Shown one piece after another: positions 1-11,954 of a DNA stretch of 64,000 nucleotides. Origin of the DNA: Tretioscincus oriximinensis (Eukaryota; Chordata; Lepidosauria; Squamata; Gymnophthalmidae); the NCBI GenBank assembly GCA_022410635.1, contig JAJVDF010000782.1:404721-468720 (forward strand), read 5' to 3'. Under the pieces are notes generated by a model. That model was not told where the DNA came from and did not search any database. It worked only from the letters and a program-made list of their open reading frames with translations. A program made the position numbers and the translations under genes. Positions within the stretch are counted from its first letter, which is position 1; each line of letters starts with the position of its first letter.

Positions 1-420
1 GGGATTTGGGGAAAGGAGGAGTGAAAGGCGAAGGAGGCCTGGAGGCTCTGCGGGGACGGAGGAGGGGGGTGAGGGGAAGGAGCCCTGGAGGAAGGGGCTG
101 CCAAGTGGAGGAACCAGGTGAAGGAGGCCTGGCAGATTTGGGGGGGAGGGGTGTGTGTGTGTGTGTGTCTAGGGGAGAGGAGCCCAGGAAGGGGATGTAA
201 GGTGCAGGCTTTGGGGGGAGTCGGGTGTGTGGCAGAGGTCTTGGGAGGAGGGAAATGCAAAATAAGAGGCATCTCTGGGGTCTTTGAGGGGGGAAGAGGG
301 TGAAAGGTGGAAAAGTCCTGGAAGCATTGAGGTGAGTATAAGATGGAAGACACCCTGAAGNCTTCTGGGGGGAAAGGGTGTAAGGAGGGCTTGTCCACCA
401 TGGCTGAGGCTCATATTGGA
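1..420. repeat. G-rich, purine-biased low-complexity DNA with decayed repeats
   Basis: Many runs of four or more G occur on the + strand. Recurring pieces such as GAAGGAGGCCTGG (near 30 and 118) and AGGAGCCC (near 80 and 179) suggest a decayed minisatellite. A (GT)n run lies at about 150-168. The short ORFs here are composition artefacts. It could flank a CpG-island promoter just outside the window, but nothing here shows that. Confidence 0.5.
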
Positions 421-2409
421 GTTGCTGTCTGATCAGCTCCTACCTTGGTTTTTCCTTCCCCGTTTGGAAGTGACTCAGGCCCNGGGGAACTCTGGGGCCA
501 TCATCTGTGCCCTAGGGTAAGGGCGTGNGGTTCTGCAGAGGAGAGAGATACAGGCTGTTGCAGATGCACTGTGGAAGGGAAATGTTCTTCTCTTATTAGT
601 GATCAGATTTGTATCTGNAAAGGTTTCAGACCACTATGGTGTGTGTGTGAGGCAAAGATGGGGGATGTGGTTACAATATAGGGGGTTTCTCTGGGTAAAG
701 CTTGGTTGCTTCTGGGGGTTCCCCATGCTGCTGCGGTGGGTTGACAGAGGAACATTGGTGACCAGGAAAGGGATGCTAGCTTAAGATGGAAGGGAACAGT
801 GGGAAATGGATGTGAGGAGAGGAAAGGAAGTCTGAGAGCATTTTTCAGTGAAAGGGACGTAGGAAGGGCAAGGTTCAGCAGAGATGCTCAGAATGACACA
901 AAAGATGTGTGGGTAGTGATAGTCAGGCATCCAGCCTTTATTTGGGGGAGTAGGTGTCAGTGGTGAATTGATGAGGGTGGTGTTGCANCCTCTCGGTATG
1001 AGTTGAACATGATGGAAAAATTGATAAGGGAAACACGATGCTCAGGATTCTGCAAAAAAACCTGGGCAGAACATGTATGGTCATCGCTGGCTGTGGGAGA
1101 AGCAAAGCTTTGGTCTTAGAGATTTCAAATATGATAAGGTAGAGGGGTACTATTGAAGTTTATTAAGAAAAGCTTTTTATTTTTTAAAACAAAATCATGG
1201 TATATTCAAGCTGTTTGCTCAGAAATCTCTTTGGTGACTATAAATCTATAATTTATTTCATCAGCGACGTGACAGTAATATGAAATATCAGCAGAACGGA
1301 AGATAATTGAATCAACTAATATGGTATTTTTGATGCCCTCTTCCTGATAGTTGAGCATTTCTGACCCCTGCATTTCCAGGCAGCCTCCTTATTGAGATGC
1401 TGAAGGCTTGACAGACAGGAAGCTTTGCTGAAGCAGAGGCAGTGGAAGATCTCAGTGGAGAGGGATAGGACCAGTGCCAGCCCAGCCTCACCATGGGTCC
1501 TAAATTTAATGTGCTAAGGCTGCAGATGCAACCTGGGAAACCTGTCTGCATTGGTCGTGCTGTTGTGTTGCACCTACATTATGTTCTGTATTTAATCTTG
1601 CTTGTAGATTTACAACTGCTCTAGGGTGAATTTGTCTAGGACTACAATATGAAAAAAGAAACGGGACTCCTACACCCTTAATAGCTGCGTAGAAGAGGGG
1701 GTATTCAACAGTGTAGCATGTCACGCAGGCTCTACTTGCTTGAAATTCCATCCTCTGTGATAATCGTACTTCTGTTTACTCTTAATAATAGTGTAGTTTA
1801 TTTGTGTTCAGGCCAGAATTGCTTCAAGGCCTGAGGCCACTTAGAGCAACTGGGAAATTTCCTTTTTGCTCTCTTCTACAGAATGAGTTTTTAAAACTAT
1901 ATTTGTATATGCATTACCAATTTTGTCCTTCGTACTTAAATTACATATGCTTAAGAATTGTCAGTCTCTTTGGGGCAAAAGCTTGTGTAGAAATAGAACA
2001 ATAACTGGCACTTAGGTAGACATTTTAGACAAGCAAGGCTCTTGAAGAAAGCAATTGTATGTCACTAATGTCTACCTGCTAATAATTAATAATATCTAAT
2101 GTTATTAGCTGTTTCCTATTAAGGATGTTTTAAAAAATTCATTCCCTAAGCCATACTATGTTTTGAAAGTCTTTGCCATTAATTTTCTTGTTATCTATCA
2201 TCGTTACTATTGTTGTTTATTTACCACTCTTCTATGGCTCTGTATAAACAATTACCATACAAAATTCAAAAAGTTGACAGGGAAGGAAAATATTCTGTTT
2301 TCTTCTTTGTTATATTTGCAGTATTCCCCTGAGGAATTACAAGGCAATATTTATGTTTTGCTTGGGCCTTAACTTCTCAAGAGTATTCTCTTTTAAGACA
2401 CAGTATGTT
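421..2409. other. Non-coding stretch, nothing recognised
   Basis: Sequence turns from G-rich to AT-rich after about 1,100. I see no coding exon, RNA gene or clear repeat family. Confidence 0.4.
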
Positions 2410-2429
2410 AAGTTGAGGGAGTTCTATAA

Positions 2430-2860
2430 ATCAAAGTTAGAACAAATTCCCTAGAAATAAGAGAGGATTAAACCTCTAGCCTCTCTCCTGATGTAGGCAA
2501 ATCACTTCATTATTACTGCCTAGAAAACTGAATAGAGGTGTCCATGAAGTCTAAGTGTAAATATAAGTCATTGGAAGAACAAACTGCCTGGAAATCAGGG
2601 GGATACAGGTTCAACTCCCAGACTCTCCCCATAAGTAGGCATTTGCAAACTACTTGGTAACACTGCCAAGAAGACTAACCTTGAAGTCTAGGAGTAACTG
2701 TAACTGGAGGTTCCACCCTTGGTTCTTTCCAGAACTAAACAATTGCAGACACTTCTGTACCTTATCCAAGAAAACTGCACTGAGGTGTCCAGTCATTCAA
2801 CCAGGCTAACCTAATAGTAAGGTTAACCTAACAATAACATTTGCAGGCCAGAGAAAGGGA
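2430..2860 (+). repeat. Imperfect tandem SINE-like units
   Basis: Three related stretches follow each other. Each has a variant of an AAGAAAACTG/AAAACTGAATAGAGGTGTCC motif (near 2,523, 2,668 and 2,769) preceded by a GCAAA/GCAGACACTT-like block. The middle unit also has a GGTTCAACTCCC box B-like motif. This suggests decayed tRNA-derived SINE copies in tandem. The family is not identified. Confidence 0.4.
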
Positions 2861-4189
2861 TTTGTACATCTGCCCAGCATCTTGCCTATTATGATATGAA
2901 TGTGATTTTTGTCTTGCATCTGGGTTAGGTTATTTTAAGTAGCAATCAGAAGCTTATATGAGAATCGGGAAGGCCGAAAATGCACTTGACTGGCATATTT
3001 TGTTCTGAGACTTAAGGAAAAACCCCCACAAACGTTAGACTCTGTTTGTTTCAATAGGATACAGCTAAGTTCCTTCCATCTGCCTTGGCATGGAGCCTTC
3101 GTTCTTTTCTTCCTGTCAGTTAAATGTTCAGTCTTTCAGAATATACTTTCATTTTGTCTTTCCTTCTCTGCCTCATTCTTTTCTCCTTCCCCTCCTTCAT
3201 CCCTCCCCAGACCTTTCTGCCTCTGGGATAAAAGGAANCAGCAGCAGTCGAAGTCACTTGGGAAGATGCTTGAACTGGAAGAGGCTTGCCAGCTTAGTGT
3301 AATGGGTGACTGAAGCTGACAGAACAATCCCCTGAGATGCAGAGGTGGAAAAACAATGCAAAGGCAAGATGGCTGTTCTGGTGAAGGGAGATGTTCTCAC
3401 TTACTTTAGGGGCATGTAGGTGTAAGACATTTGGCCAGGTGGCAGGAGCTTAGTGCACTTCAACGCACTAATGACTAAAGCTTCTCAGTCACTTCATAAA
3501 AAAACCAAAAGCATCTTTGGAGGCAGAACCTGAAATATCTCCCGTGTCTCCTGGTGTTGGGCACAGTCTCGTGAGAACCTTACTCCGTGCAAAACTGCTG
3601 GGAAGAAAGATTGTTTCAGTATTAGGAATGAGTGGCTGAAAATCTGCCAGGATCATAATGCACTATGCAAAAAGTTGTAGTACAGCTGTGCTTAGGAGGA
3701 TCAAATTCCGACTGCTGCGCTCGGATAAGGATATTATCGGAGGAGGAAGGAATCAAGGACTGGAGGAATGTGATTATAAAGGGAGTCTATAGTATTTGGG
3801 ACTCTACTTTTGGCTTGCTTAACATAAGTAATAAAAGCATGTAGGAGAGTTCAACATTCCAAGGCATAATGACCAGTAACACGACTCGGAGAGAGACCTC
3901 CAGAGACCAATGATGGGGCTCGGAACTAGGACAGCCTCCAGAGAACCCTGGGTTTGAAACTGGCTAAAAAAAAAGGAAAACAGAGAAGTAAAAAATGGGC
4001 AGTTCTCTGGGTGGAAAAATGTGAAAAGTGGAATACCTCAGGGTTCAGTACTTGGACCAGTTGTGGTAGGGAAAGGAAGAACAAAGGAATGAATGGATGA
4101 AAGAGGGAAGGGAAGATATTTAAAGGAAAAAGTAGAGCAGGAAANGAAGCAAGAAGCAAACATAAAAAGGAATGAAACAAGCATCAAGT
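2861..4189. other. Non-coding stretch, mostly unassigned
   Basis: No gene is recognised. A purine-rich segment (4,060-4,190) resembles the reverse complement of 7,560-7,690 and may belong to the same element as the hairpin at 4,504. Confidence 0.35.
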
Positions 4190-4192
4190 GAC

Positions 4193-4440
4193 AGTTTGGT
4201 GAAGTGGTTAGAGTGTTGAACTCTTATCTGGTAGTCTCCCAGTTCGATTTCCCACTCCTCTATGAAAGCCAGCTGGGTGACCTTGGGCCAGTCACGATTC
4301 TTTAGAATTCTCTCAGCTCCACCTATTTCACAGTGTGTCTGTTGTGGAGAAAGCAACAAAAGCTATGTGCGCCACCTTATCGTTGGCTGCCATGAGACCT
4401 TCGGGTATAGGGCAGGATATAAGTACAAATAAATAAATAG
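4193..4440 (+). repeat. tRNA-derived SINE with L2-like 3' tail
   Basis: The head has a box A-like GTGGTTAGAGTGTTG and a box B-like CAGTTCGATTTCCC. The body has GGGTGACCTTGGGCCAGTCAC-type sequence (near 4,277). The last 65 nt (GAGACCTTCGGGTATAGGG, then AAATAAATAAATAG) closely match the reversed 3' end of the L2-like LINE at 35,905. A tRNA-body-L2 layout is plausible, but two adjacent repeats would look the same. Confidence 0.6.
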
Positions 4441-4494
4441 TAAAGGGNGATGGAAGGGGCAAGAGAGGGAGATAGTAGATTTGAGGCATGAATG

Positions 4495-4545
4495 GGGGCT
4501 AGGGCCTGTTGCATTACTGTAATGCAATGGGCTAATTTCACTAAT
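4495..4545 (+). mobile_element. Helitron-like 3' end (hairpin plus CTAA)
   Basis: 4,504-4,532 folds into a 14-bp stem with two wobble pairs and a one-base loop. Eight bases later comes CTAA followed by T, which fits the Helitron 3' rule (hairpin, CTRR, host T). A second copy lies at 7,437-7,486 on the other strand. No transposase or clear 5' TC end was found. Confidence 0.35.
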
Positions 4546-4559
4546 AAACATAGTTGCTG

Positions 4560-4925
4560 TGGAGTTAGGAAGGTCCCTGCTGAATCTGCNTATAGTTCAT
4601 CTGATTCATTATTCCATCTTTTACACTGGTTCACCAATTTCGTCTGGGTTTCTCAAGCAGGAGACAGAAGCTAAAGTTTTACCTGTTCTCCACTCTCTGC
4701 AAAAGACCTTTAAAGGCATTCTGCCTGTGCTTCCAATCTGGAGGCAGGGCCCAGATGCCCATTCCAGTAGCCATTGATGTGCCTGCCTTCCATTAATTTG
4801 TTAATAGAACATAGCATCAGTCCAAAGCATCTCTTCCCACACAGTGATCCACCAATTGCTTCTGGGCATCTACTATAAATAGCAGCTAAAGGCATCTTGC
4901 CTGCCTCTCCAACCTGGGNAGGAGA
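4560..4925 (-). repeat. CR1 3' fragments, two abutting copies
   Basis: Reverse-strand CR1 3' region: CCCTGCTGAATCTG near 4,575, then the TCTGGAGGCAGGGCCCAG block near 4,737. A second partial copy starts near 4,806 (CCACCAATTGCTTCTGGGCA at about 4,850). Both are decayed. Confidence 0.55.
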
Positions 4926-5734
4926 AACTTGGTGGGTTTCGTTGGGACTGTGATGCTGTATTGGAGATTAATGTGGCACAGAAACAGGAAGGCAGCAATT
5001 TGTTTTGTTTACACCTGGCACCCTGTCTATTCCACCGTCTGTGAGCCATCACTGAGAAGGCCATGGCCTGCTCCCCCACCCTTGCTGTTGAATTCTTGTA
5101 CAACCAGGAAGTGCCTCTCCTGCTGATCTTAAGTCTTTCATAATCCACTTTTTCAGACATCGGCGAATTATCTCAGTCACTGATTTGAATGTGAAGATAG
5201 TTCTCCTTGGTTCTGTTCGCACCANTGCCTTGCCAAAGACTAAAGCCCTGCTGCTTCTTTTTTGGCTTGACTTTGTGCAGTGGAAGGAAAACAACAGTTT
5301 ATGTATTTCCTGGCAGAATTCCTGTTTCCTGTTTTATGGTTTTAAATTGTCCTTCTGTCTGCTTTTCTAAGCCATTTTTTCATAGTGACAAGTGCTTTAT
5401 TGTAAAAGCTTGGATGCTCAGTTGCTTCATGAGGCTGGCAGTAGCAGCAGCTCAAATGTGAAATAATGTGCTCTCAGTGAGGCTCGCTGGGAAGTGTAGT
5501 CTGAGCAGTAGACAGCCTCTTCAGCCCAGCNTGCGTGGGGCCCTGCCCTGAGGACTTCAGCTCCTAACCTGCATTGCAGCTAGCTCTGGGAAATAGGAAG
5601 CCTCTTTAGCCAACCCACAGGNAAGATTTTTGGCTGTTGGCTGGGAGATCCATCTATAGTCATGCACACCCAAGAAATATCAAGCATGAGTTAACCAATG
5701 AGCCATTACCCTAAAGCTGAGTGTTCAGGTTACA

Positions 5735-6275
5735 CTGGAAGCTGGAATTAATGCAGAATGCAGCAGCCCGACTCCTAACTGGAGTCTCTAGCTGGACACA
5801 TATCATGCCAGTCCTTAAAGATCTATACTGGTTACCTATTCTGTACTGAGCCAAATGCATGGTGTTGATTTTAGCATACAAAGCCCTAAACAGCTTGGGT
5901 CCCGGACAGTTGAAGGAGCACCTTCTCCTATGTAGGCCTGTATTAAGATCCCAAGAAAGAAGGCCTTTTAATAGCTCTCCACTTGCGAGATACAGGCAGT
6001 AGGGGGTATGCAGGAGGTCCTCAAGGTGNCTCCCACACTCTGGAACATCCTCCCTCTAGAGATCCGCCAAGCACTTGCACATTCGGCGACCCAGGCTTTC
6101 GACTCTTAGCTGCCTCTGCATTTTTCCTTCCAGGGAGGGTGGGAGGTTTATTTTTTGTCTTCTTTTTAAACTAATGTATTTTTATATTTCTAAGTTCTGT
6201 AATCCACCCTGGGACCTTTGGCGAAGGATGGGATTCAAATCCTTGAATAAATAAATNAATAAATAATTAATTAAT
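5735..6275 (+). mobile_element. Decayed L2-like LINE 3' end
   Basis: Conceptual reading gives pieces of the conserved C-terminal stretch of L2/CR1-superfamily ORF2, such as YKALNSLGPGQLKEHLL at about 5,880-5,925 and an HTLEHPP-type remnant. It is followed by a 3' tail with CCACCCTGGGACCTTTGG and a TAAATAAATAAATAA end. Frame is lost in several places. Confidence 0.6.
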
Positions 6276-7104
6276 TTGGTTGCCTCCTGCTTGACAAATC
6301 CCTTCTTTACAAGCAAAAAATTGGTCCCAATTAGTTGCTAAAGTTGGGGATTAACCTGTACAATTAGAAAACTACTTTACCCTGGTCTTTGGCTGAAGAA
6401 ATTGCTTCCTCTCTTCACTTTCAGTGGTTGTGTTGTAATTTGTTTCTATTGTTATCTGCAGATCCTAAGGAAATGTGTTGAATTCTGGTTGAGGTTCTGG
6501 AGAAATAGATGTTCCTGGAAACCATCACCTTGCCTTATTAATTTTTGTCATTTTCTTGGAACTGAGATTGGCAAGCTTTCCACTGATAAGGCTTGAACTT
6601 GGACACAGTTGGGTCTTTGGGAAATATGAGGAAATGAAAAAAATTAAACCACCTGGAATTCCCCATTCTGATTTTTTAAGAATACTTTCCTCAGTCTGTT
6701 GTGCATGTGCATTGTCACCACCATTGTCTATGAATGCATATTGTTCTCATTCAGAAGAGACCTGCGTGATGATTTCAAGGACACCATTTGGTACCAAGCT
6801 GTTTCAATAGATTTTAAAACATCACTGCCTTCCTGTTACCCTACTTTTAGCTGTATTACTTCTTCTTGATGTGGATTTTTGAAAAATGTGGCGTGTTTTT
6901 CTGTGGTGTTCTGTGTATGGTGCCTAAAGGACTCAAGTGGTAGAGTCAACTAAATACATGTGGAAAAGGCTTTCAAAATGCTTTGAAAAGTATTCAAATA
7001 CTTTGAAAAGCTCCCGCCTATGTAGACACTGAGGTTTGCCAGGTCAAACACATAAACTCCACTAGTAAATAAGTGATGAACTTTATGGGTGGATTCATTC
7101 TGAG
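6276..7104. other. Non-coding stretch, nothing recognised
   Basis: AT-rich single-copy-looking DNA with no exon or repeat that I can name. Confidence 0.35.
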
Positions 7105-7109
7105 CCCTT

Positions 7110-7220
7110 ATTTTGGTCTACAGTTGTGAATAGGGACCTGCCACCTACATTGCTACTGTAGACTATGGCAGCCCCAAATGATCTAGCCTAAAGTAAGGCT
7201 CGGTGCAAATTCATCCACCC
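7110..7220. repeat. Fold-back repeat family P1, partial copy
   Basis: It contains the P1 signature AATAGGGACCTGCCACC followed by a GTAGACTATGGCAG block (about 7,130-7,180) and a CTAAAGTAAGGCTCGGTG end. See 21,742 for the fullest copy. Confidence 0.45.
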
Positions 7221-7436
7221 TGCCTTAGCTCATCCCCTGTTTGCCTCTTCCATCCTTCTCAGAATTTGGAAAGGCAAGACAAAGCTTTTCATATTGCAAA
7301 TAATAATTTATCGAAACCTTAAAGGGCTGGTGGGCTGGATGACCCCAGTACCTTAATAGCAGAACGATACTTGAAAAGCAGAGGGATACACCTGTTTGGA
7401 AAGTAGTACTGGTAATCATGAGTTGTTTAGTTATTC

Positions 7437-7770
7437 ACTAATGGAATTAGCCCGTTGTGTTATGGTAATGTAACGGGCTCTAGCCCCTCCTCCTCCTTGC
7501 TCCCATCCCCTCCCTTCCTCGCCCCTCCCATCCCTCTTTCACATGCCACTTCTTTCTTACCATCTGTATGACCATTTTTTCCTNCTTCCTTACCTTCCTT
7601 CTTTTTTCCTTCCCTTCTTTCACCCATCCCTAATTTTATTCTTCCTTTTCTTCCCTCTTCCCTTCCTTCCTTGCCTCTTTCTTCCCTTCCTTATGTCATT
7701 GGTCTTTAGAGGGTGCCGAAGTTCCAAGCCCTGACATTGGTCATTAGAATGTTGGACTCTGCGNTACGTG
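7437..7770 (-). mobile_element. Second copy of the Helitron-like element
   Basis: 7,450-7,478 is a 29-nt hairpin of the same size and core as 4,504-4,532 in opposite orientation, with TTAG then T beyond it (CTRR with one change). The adjoining pyrimidine-rich tract (7,500-7,690) is similar to the purine-rich DNA at 4,060-4,120 when reversed. Confidence 0.35.
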
Positions 7771-7774
7771 TTTT

Positions 7775-7945
7775 ATTATATGTAAGAGTTGTATCTGATT
7801 CTTCGTAACCTCACAAACCATCGTGTGCTAGGTCTCTTTGTCCACTGCTGTTTCCTGAAGTCTGGCTAAGCTCACATTTGTTGCCACCATGACACAATCT
7901 GTCCATCTCATCCTCTGNTTTCGGCTTCTCCTTTTGCCAAAAATC
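7775..7945 (-). mobile_element. BovB/RTE LINE 3' fragment
   Basis: Read on the minus strand it has GCAGAGGATGAGATGGACAG, CATGGTGGCAACAAATGTGA and a TTACGAAGAATCAGATAC end. This is the recognisable 3' end of BovB-type RTE LINEs, which are common in squamates. It is 5'-truncated and decayed. Confidence 0.65.
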
Positions 7946-8786
7946 AGGTTTCCCCCGGTAGTGAGTCCTGTTTCCTCACGATGTGGCAAAAATAATTGAG
8001 TTTCAGGTTTAATGTTTGTCCTTCCAATGAGCAGTCAGGGTTGGGTTTTCTTTAGTATTTAGAGAAAAGATTTGTTCTCTTTTTGGTCTGAGGACCTCTC
8101 AAAAGACAATCCCAAATAAGGTTCCATGTCACATAACCGTACTTTGATCCCAGCCTCTTGCGAAGACTGGTAGGTGNGAAGCGAAAGTGGATGACCCTAA
8201 ACCAAAGGATTTTGTTTAGGAAATTCCAGTCCTTATGTAGAAGGGCAGTTCAGCTTCATTTGTTGTAAGAAGTCATTGAATTGGCATTTTCTATAGCTGT
8301 AATGCAGACTGCTGGCACATCCCATGTCATCATCTTCTAGTCCGTTATGTGATTACAGCCCAGAAAATACAAAATTAGAAACCATCTGAGATGCTCCGAT
8401 GCGTTTCTTACAAGCATCGTTCAGNTTGCTCACCAGCACTTTTAAGTGGATGCCATCCTACCTGAATTGACATGCTCTGCAGTATATTGCAAACACTGTA
8501 TAATACCGTTTTGGTTGATGTGGTTTTCTCTTGTGTGGATGCTAAAGTGCAAACATTAGATTGTGCAAAAACTACAGTGGATGAATTTTGCAGGAGAGGT
8601 TAATAGGAAGTCTGCAATTTGGTACTTGGTGAGTATTTTCAGTTTTCTTAAAGTGATTGGTGGGATACAGTGGTTTCCAAGAAGAAAATCCCCATGATAT
8701 ACANGGGTTGATTCTATTTTGTAGTCAGTGAGCTGGGAACTACTGTTGCTTTTCGGTGTGAACTAGAGTCATGAGNTTTATTTTTT
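7946..8786. other. Non-coding stretch, nothing recognised
   Basis: No gene or classified repeat seen. Confidence 0.35.
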
Positions 8787-8789
8787 AAC

Positions 8790-9130
8790 AAGAGCCCTGC
8801 TGAATTAGGCTATTGCCCAGCTAGTTCCCTATTCTGTCTCACACAGTAGCCTTCCTAGTCGCACTTGGACTGTCTCAAGAAGGGCAAAACCTTGACTCCC
8901 TGCAGTGATAATTCAGGAATCCTGCCTGTTGCTCCATCCCAGAGGCAGTATCAAGAGATCCATCCTAGTGGCTATTGATACACTTGTCTTCCATGGATTT
9001 GTTTAATCCTATCTTAAAGCTATCCAAAATGTTTGAGGTTATGGGAGGTTGAGAGATTTGGCNAAGTTCCCTGCTTAACTTTCTGTCTTAAAGTATTCAA
9101 AGGCACAAAAGATGTTCTTGGGGAACAGAT
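8790..9130 (-). repeat. CR1 3' fragment
   Basis: It has the CR1 3' landmarks in reverse orientation: GAGCCCTGCTGAATTAGGC, CTATTCTGTCTCACACAG, CCTGTTGCTCCATCCC and TTAAAGCTATCCAAAATG. 5'-truncated, as usual for CR1. Confidence 0.7.
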
Positions 9131-9514
9131 GCAGAAGAGGTTGAGAAATAATACATATAGAGTCTCTTTTTGTGAGGATTTATGGTTTGGTTTCGCTCAG
9201 ATATTTTGAAACAGCCATGTAANTTGCAAGTGGTAAGATCTGGTGCCTGACATGACCTTTGACCTTGAGTGTCTAAAACCTGAAGTTGGGGGCATGATAT
9301 ATGGAAGAGTGGATCACTAATTCTGTAGCATGCTGTCTTTTGGGGGGAGATATTAGAATGGTCACATGTTGAACTTTTCAGCCTGCACTGCCTTTGAAAC
9401 TACATATACAAAACTCCAATTTAGACTTTTTGTCTGCATAGCATAGAGCTCAAATTCCTCCTTCTGTGTTAAGCCTTCCCCTTGTTTCACTTATTGATTG
9501 TCTTCATAGCAGAA

Positions 9515-9800
9515 AACAACAAAGGAGCCCTGCTGGATTGGGCCACAGCCAATTTAGTCCACCATCCTATCTGATTCAGTGGCCCANTGTTTGCTTCCAG
9601 GCATTGTCAGGCAGAAGGCAATGCCAAAACCTTCACCTGTTCTCCACTCCCTGCAAATCTCTTTGAGAGTCTTCCTGCCTTTCTCTCTAACCTGCAGGCT
9701 TTGTTCAGAATAAACAAGAGGTGTAGCTATAAGGACCTCTGCACCATTTGGATGGCTTCCTAAACTTTGTATTTGTCTTGCAAACTGGTCCAAATCAGTT
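9515..9800 (-). repeat. CR1 3' fragment
   Basis: AGGAGCCCTGCTGGATTGGG near 9,522, then TTCACCTGTTCTCCACTCCC near 9,631. This is a second, independently truncated reverse CR1 copy close to the preceding one. Confidence 0.65.
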
Positions 9801-10319
9801 TTATCTCCTGTAATACGGCTGCAAAGTGCAGAAGTATCGAGTGGTTCTTCCTCGCTGCCGGCACCACCACATTGTGTCCTGTGAAAATAGTGGTTTAGAT
9901 GTCAAATCTTTTCCAGAGGAATGCTCACCTGATTTAGCACAAATAGGATGTAGGTGTCAAATATGTCATCATGTTACATTCACTGAGGGGAGAAAAATGT
10001 AAATTAAGTAGTAGCTTTGAGACGGTGGCTTCACTTAGGTGGATGAAAGAGCAGGTTTCCGTATCAGGTTGATTCAAATCAGCAACTTTGGGTTACCAGC
10101 CTCCTTTGGAATCCTCAGGTTTATCTTGGTTTTGCCAGTTAGCTTTGCTAGATCATTAGCAAAGTTTGTAAGTGATGTTTAAGAAGTGGCCTAATTCGAA
10201 TACATAAAATAATGCATGGAACATCCTTCCAAGTATAGAACCTGAGGATGTTCCAGTCTGGGCTGGTCCTGTTGGATCTGGTAAGCCAAGTAAGAGTGGA
10301 AAGTGCTTGAATCAGTTGG

Positions 10320-10800
10320 TTTCAGAGAAGTAGCCATGTTAGTCCTGGTAAAGAATATCTAGGAAGAGAGCATCATATAAGCTTTCAGCCAGGATAGTTT
10401 TAAGACAGGATTAGATAAGATCCTGGACACCAACGGTATAAATAGCTTCAAGACTGGATCTTTTGGTACTGCCTTCGGGACAGAGCAAGAGGCAGGATTT
10501 CTGAAATGCCATTTGCAGGGAGTTGAGATCAGGTGAAGATTTTGCCTCCTCCTGTTTCAGACTGTCCAGGTACAATTGGTGGGCCAGGTGAGACAGAATG
10601 CTGAACTGGATGGACTGTGACCCAATTCAGCAGGGCTCCTCTTATGTATGTTCTCGTAGCACCTCAGAGACTAACAAGGAAAGGTAGGCGGCTTGAGCTT
10701 TGGTAGACAAATCTATGTCAGAAGCTCATGCTGCCTAGATTTTTATTGTTAAGTCACCGAGGTGCTGTGAGACCTCTTACTAGATATTTTTGTGTCTGTG
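10320..10800. repeat. Fold-back family P2 split by a CR1 3' end
   Basis: P2 left arm AGAAGTAGCCATGTTAGTCC (about 10,328) and a second P2 part GAGACTAACAAGGAAAGG (about 10,667) flank a plus-strand CR1 3' end (about 10,395-10,650: AGGCAGGATTTCTGAAATGC, GGACTGTGACCCAATTCAGC, CTCTTATGTATGTTCT). The CR1 copy probably inserted into, or next to, the P2 copy. Confidence 0.55.
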
Positions 10801-11094
10801 TAATTCCTCTGGAACCTTGCCAACAACACTGGTGTGTGAAGAGATTATGCATCTTGAATTTATCGTGAATGCATAATGGCATGCAGAGGGTCTTGGGAAA
10901 AACCTTAGTCAGCTACACGCTGTTTTGTTTTGACAAGGTTACAGCATCTGTGTCAGCAAAGTGACACAGTATCCTTTGTGTGAGGGTTGTACTGCTCAGT
11001 CGTTGAAAGTGGAGTTCAATTTTTTAAAAAAATTCTTGTGCTACTTCGACCACTCTTTTCTGGCTACATAAACTTCATATAAAAAGTTTATGTG

Positions 11095-11410
11095 AGACAT
11101 GAATGGTGCAGTGCATTAAGAAACTGTCTTTCAATCTTTCAGATTGAGATGTCTGTTCTCGAAACCCTGTGTCGGCCGTGGAGAGGGGTGAGCGCCTTCT
11201 ATTGGCCTCAGCTTTAGCCAACTAAGCTATTCAAAAGAAAGTAGATTTGCAGTTTACATTTAATGTAGATTCATCAGTACCACCACTAATCTGGCGGGAA
11301 GAGAGAATAAATGTAAGCCTTTGGGTGAAAACCTTGTAAGGTGCCCTGAGTCCCTTCGGCTGAGAAGGATTGGGTATGAAAACCTGGTTCTTCTCCTTCT
11401 CCTCTTCCTC
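11095..11410 (+). repeat. tRNA-derived SINE with RTE-type tail
   Basis: Head near 11,105, body with GGAGAGGGGTGAGCGCC and AAGTAGATTTGCA, and tail GCCCTGAGTCCCTTCGG, GAGAAGGATTGGGTATG, TTCTTCTCC. It is the same family as the minus-strand copies at 14,670, 42,210 and 58,100. It resembles the squamate Sauria-type SINEs (tRNA head, RTE-derived tail). Confidence 0.6.
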
Positions 11411-11954
11411 CTAAAAGCTACCACTTGCCCAGTCCTCCTTTAATCATCTTGTTGGTGATCGACTTTTCATTGGGAAGGTGGAACAGGATCCTTACTGCTG
11501 GTGTAGATACTTGAGACTGGATTGAAGCTTGCAGTTTATGCCTTGTGTGTATATAAGCAAGGGCTTAAGAGACCAGAGTATTATTTTTCCAACATTCCCC
11601 TCCCATTTTGCTGAACTTAAGGAGCAACTGGCAATTCCCACCTACTACAAAAATAGAAGCTTCTTTTAACAACTGCACCTGGGTGGCCCTTTGAGACCCA
11701 AAAACCCACAACGGGGCCCAATTAAACACTTGAAGCCTGAACAATCTCACATGATTTGCTGAAAAACAGCATTTGAGCTTTGCTCCTTCATCTCTGCTGC
11801 AGTGTTGTTGCCACTTGAAGACATCCAAAGTAAAAAGCTTAACCTTGGGATTGTGGCCTTCTGCCAAAACGTGCCTTTGTAAATGTAATACAGTCAGCTA
11901 GATTATATCTACCTAATCCACTGCTCTTAATGCTTGCTCTGCCCAGAGAGGTAC

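Noticed and set aside
6..414. Glycine/arginine-rich ORFs at the window start.
   Set aside because: They follow from G-rich low-complexity DNA, on both strands.
7741..7790. A Helitron-like 5' end (TC followed by an A/T-rich start, read on the minus strand) to match the hairpin at 7,450.
   Set aside because: The same bases are the 3' end of a BovB/RTE fragment (7,775-7,945), and the base before TC is C, not A.
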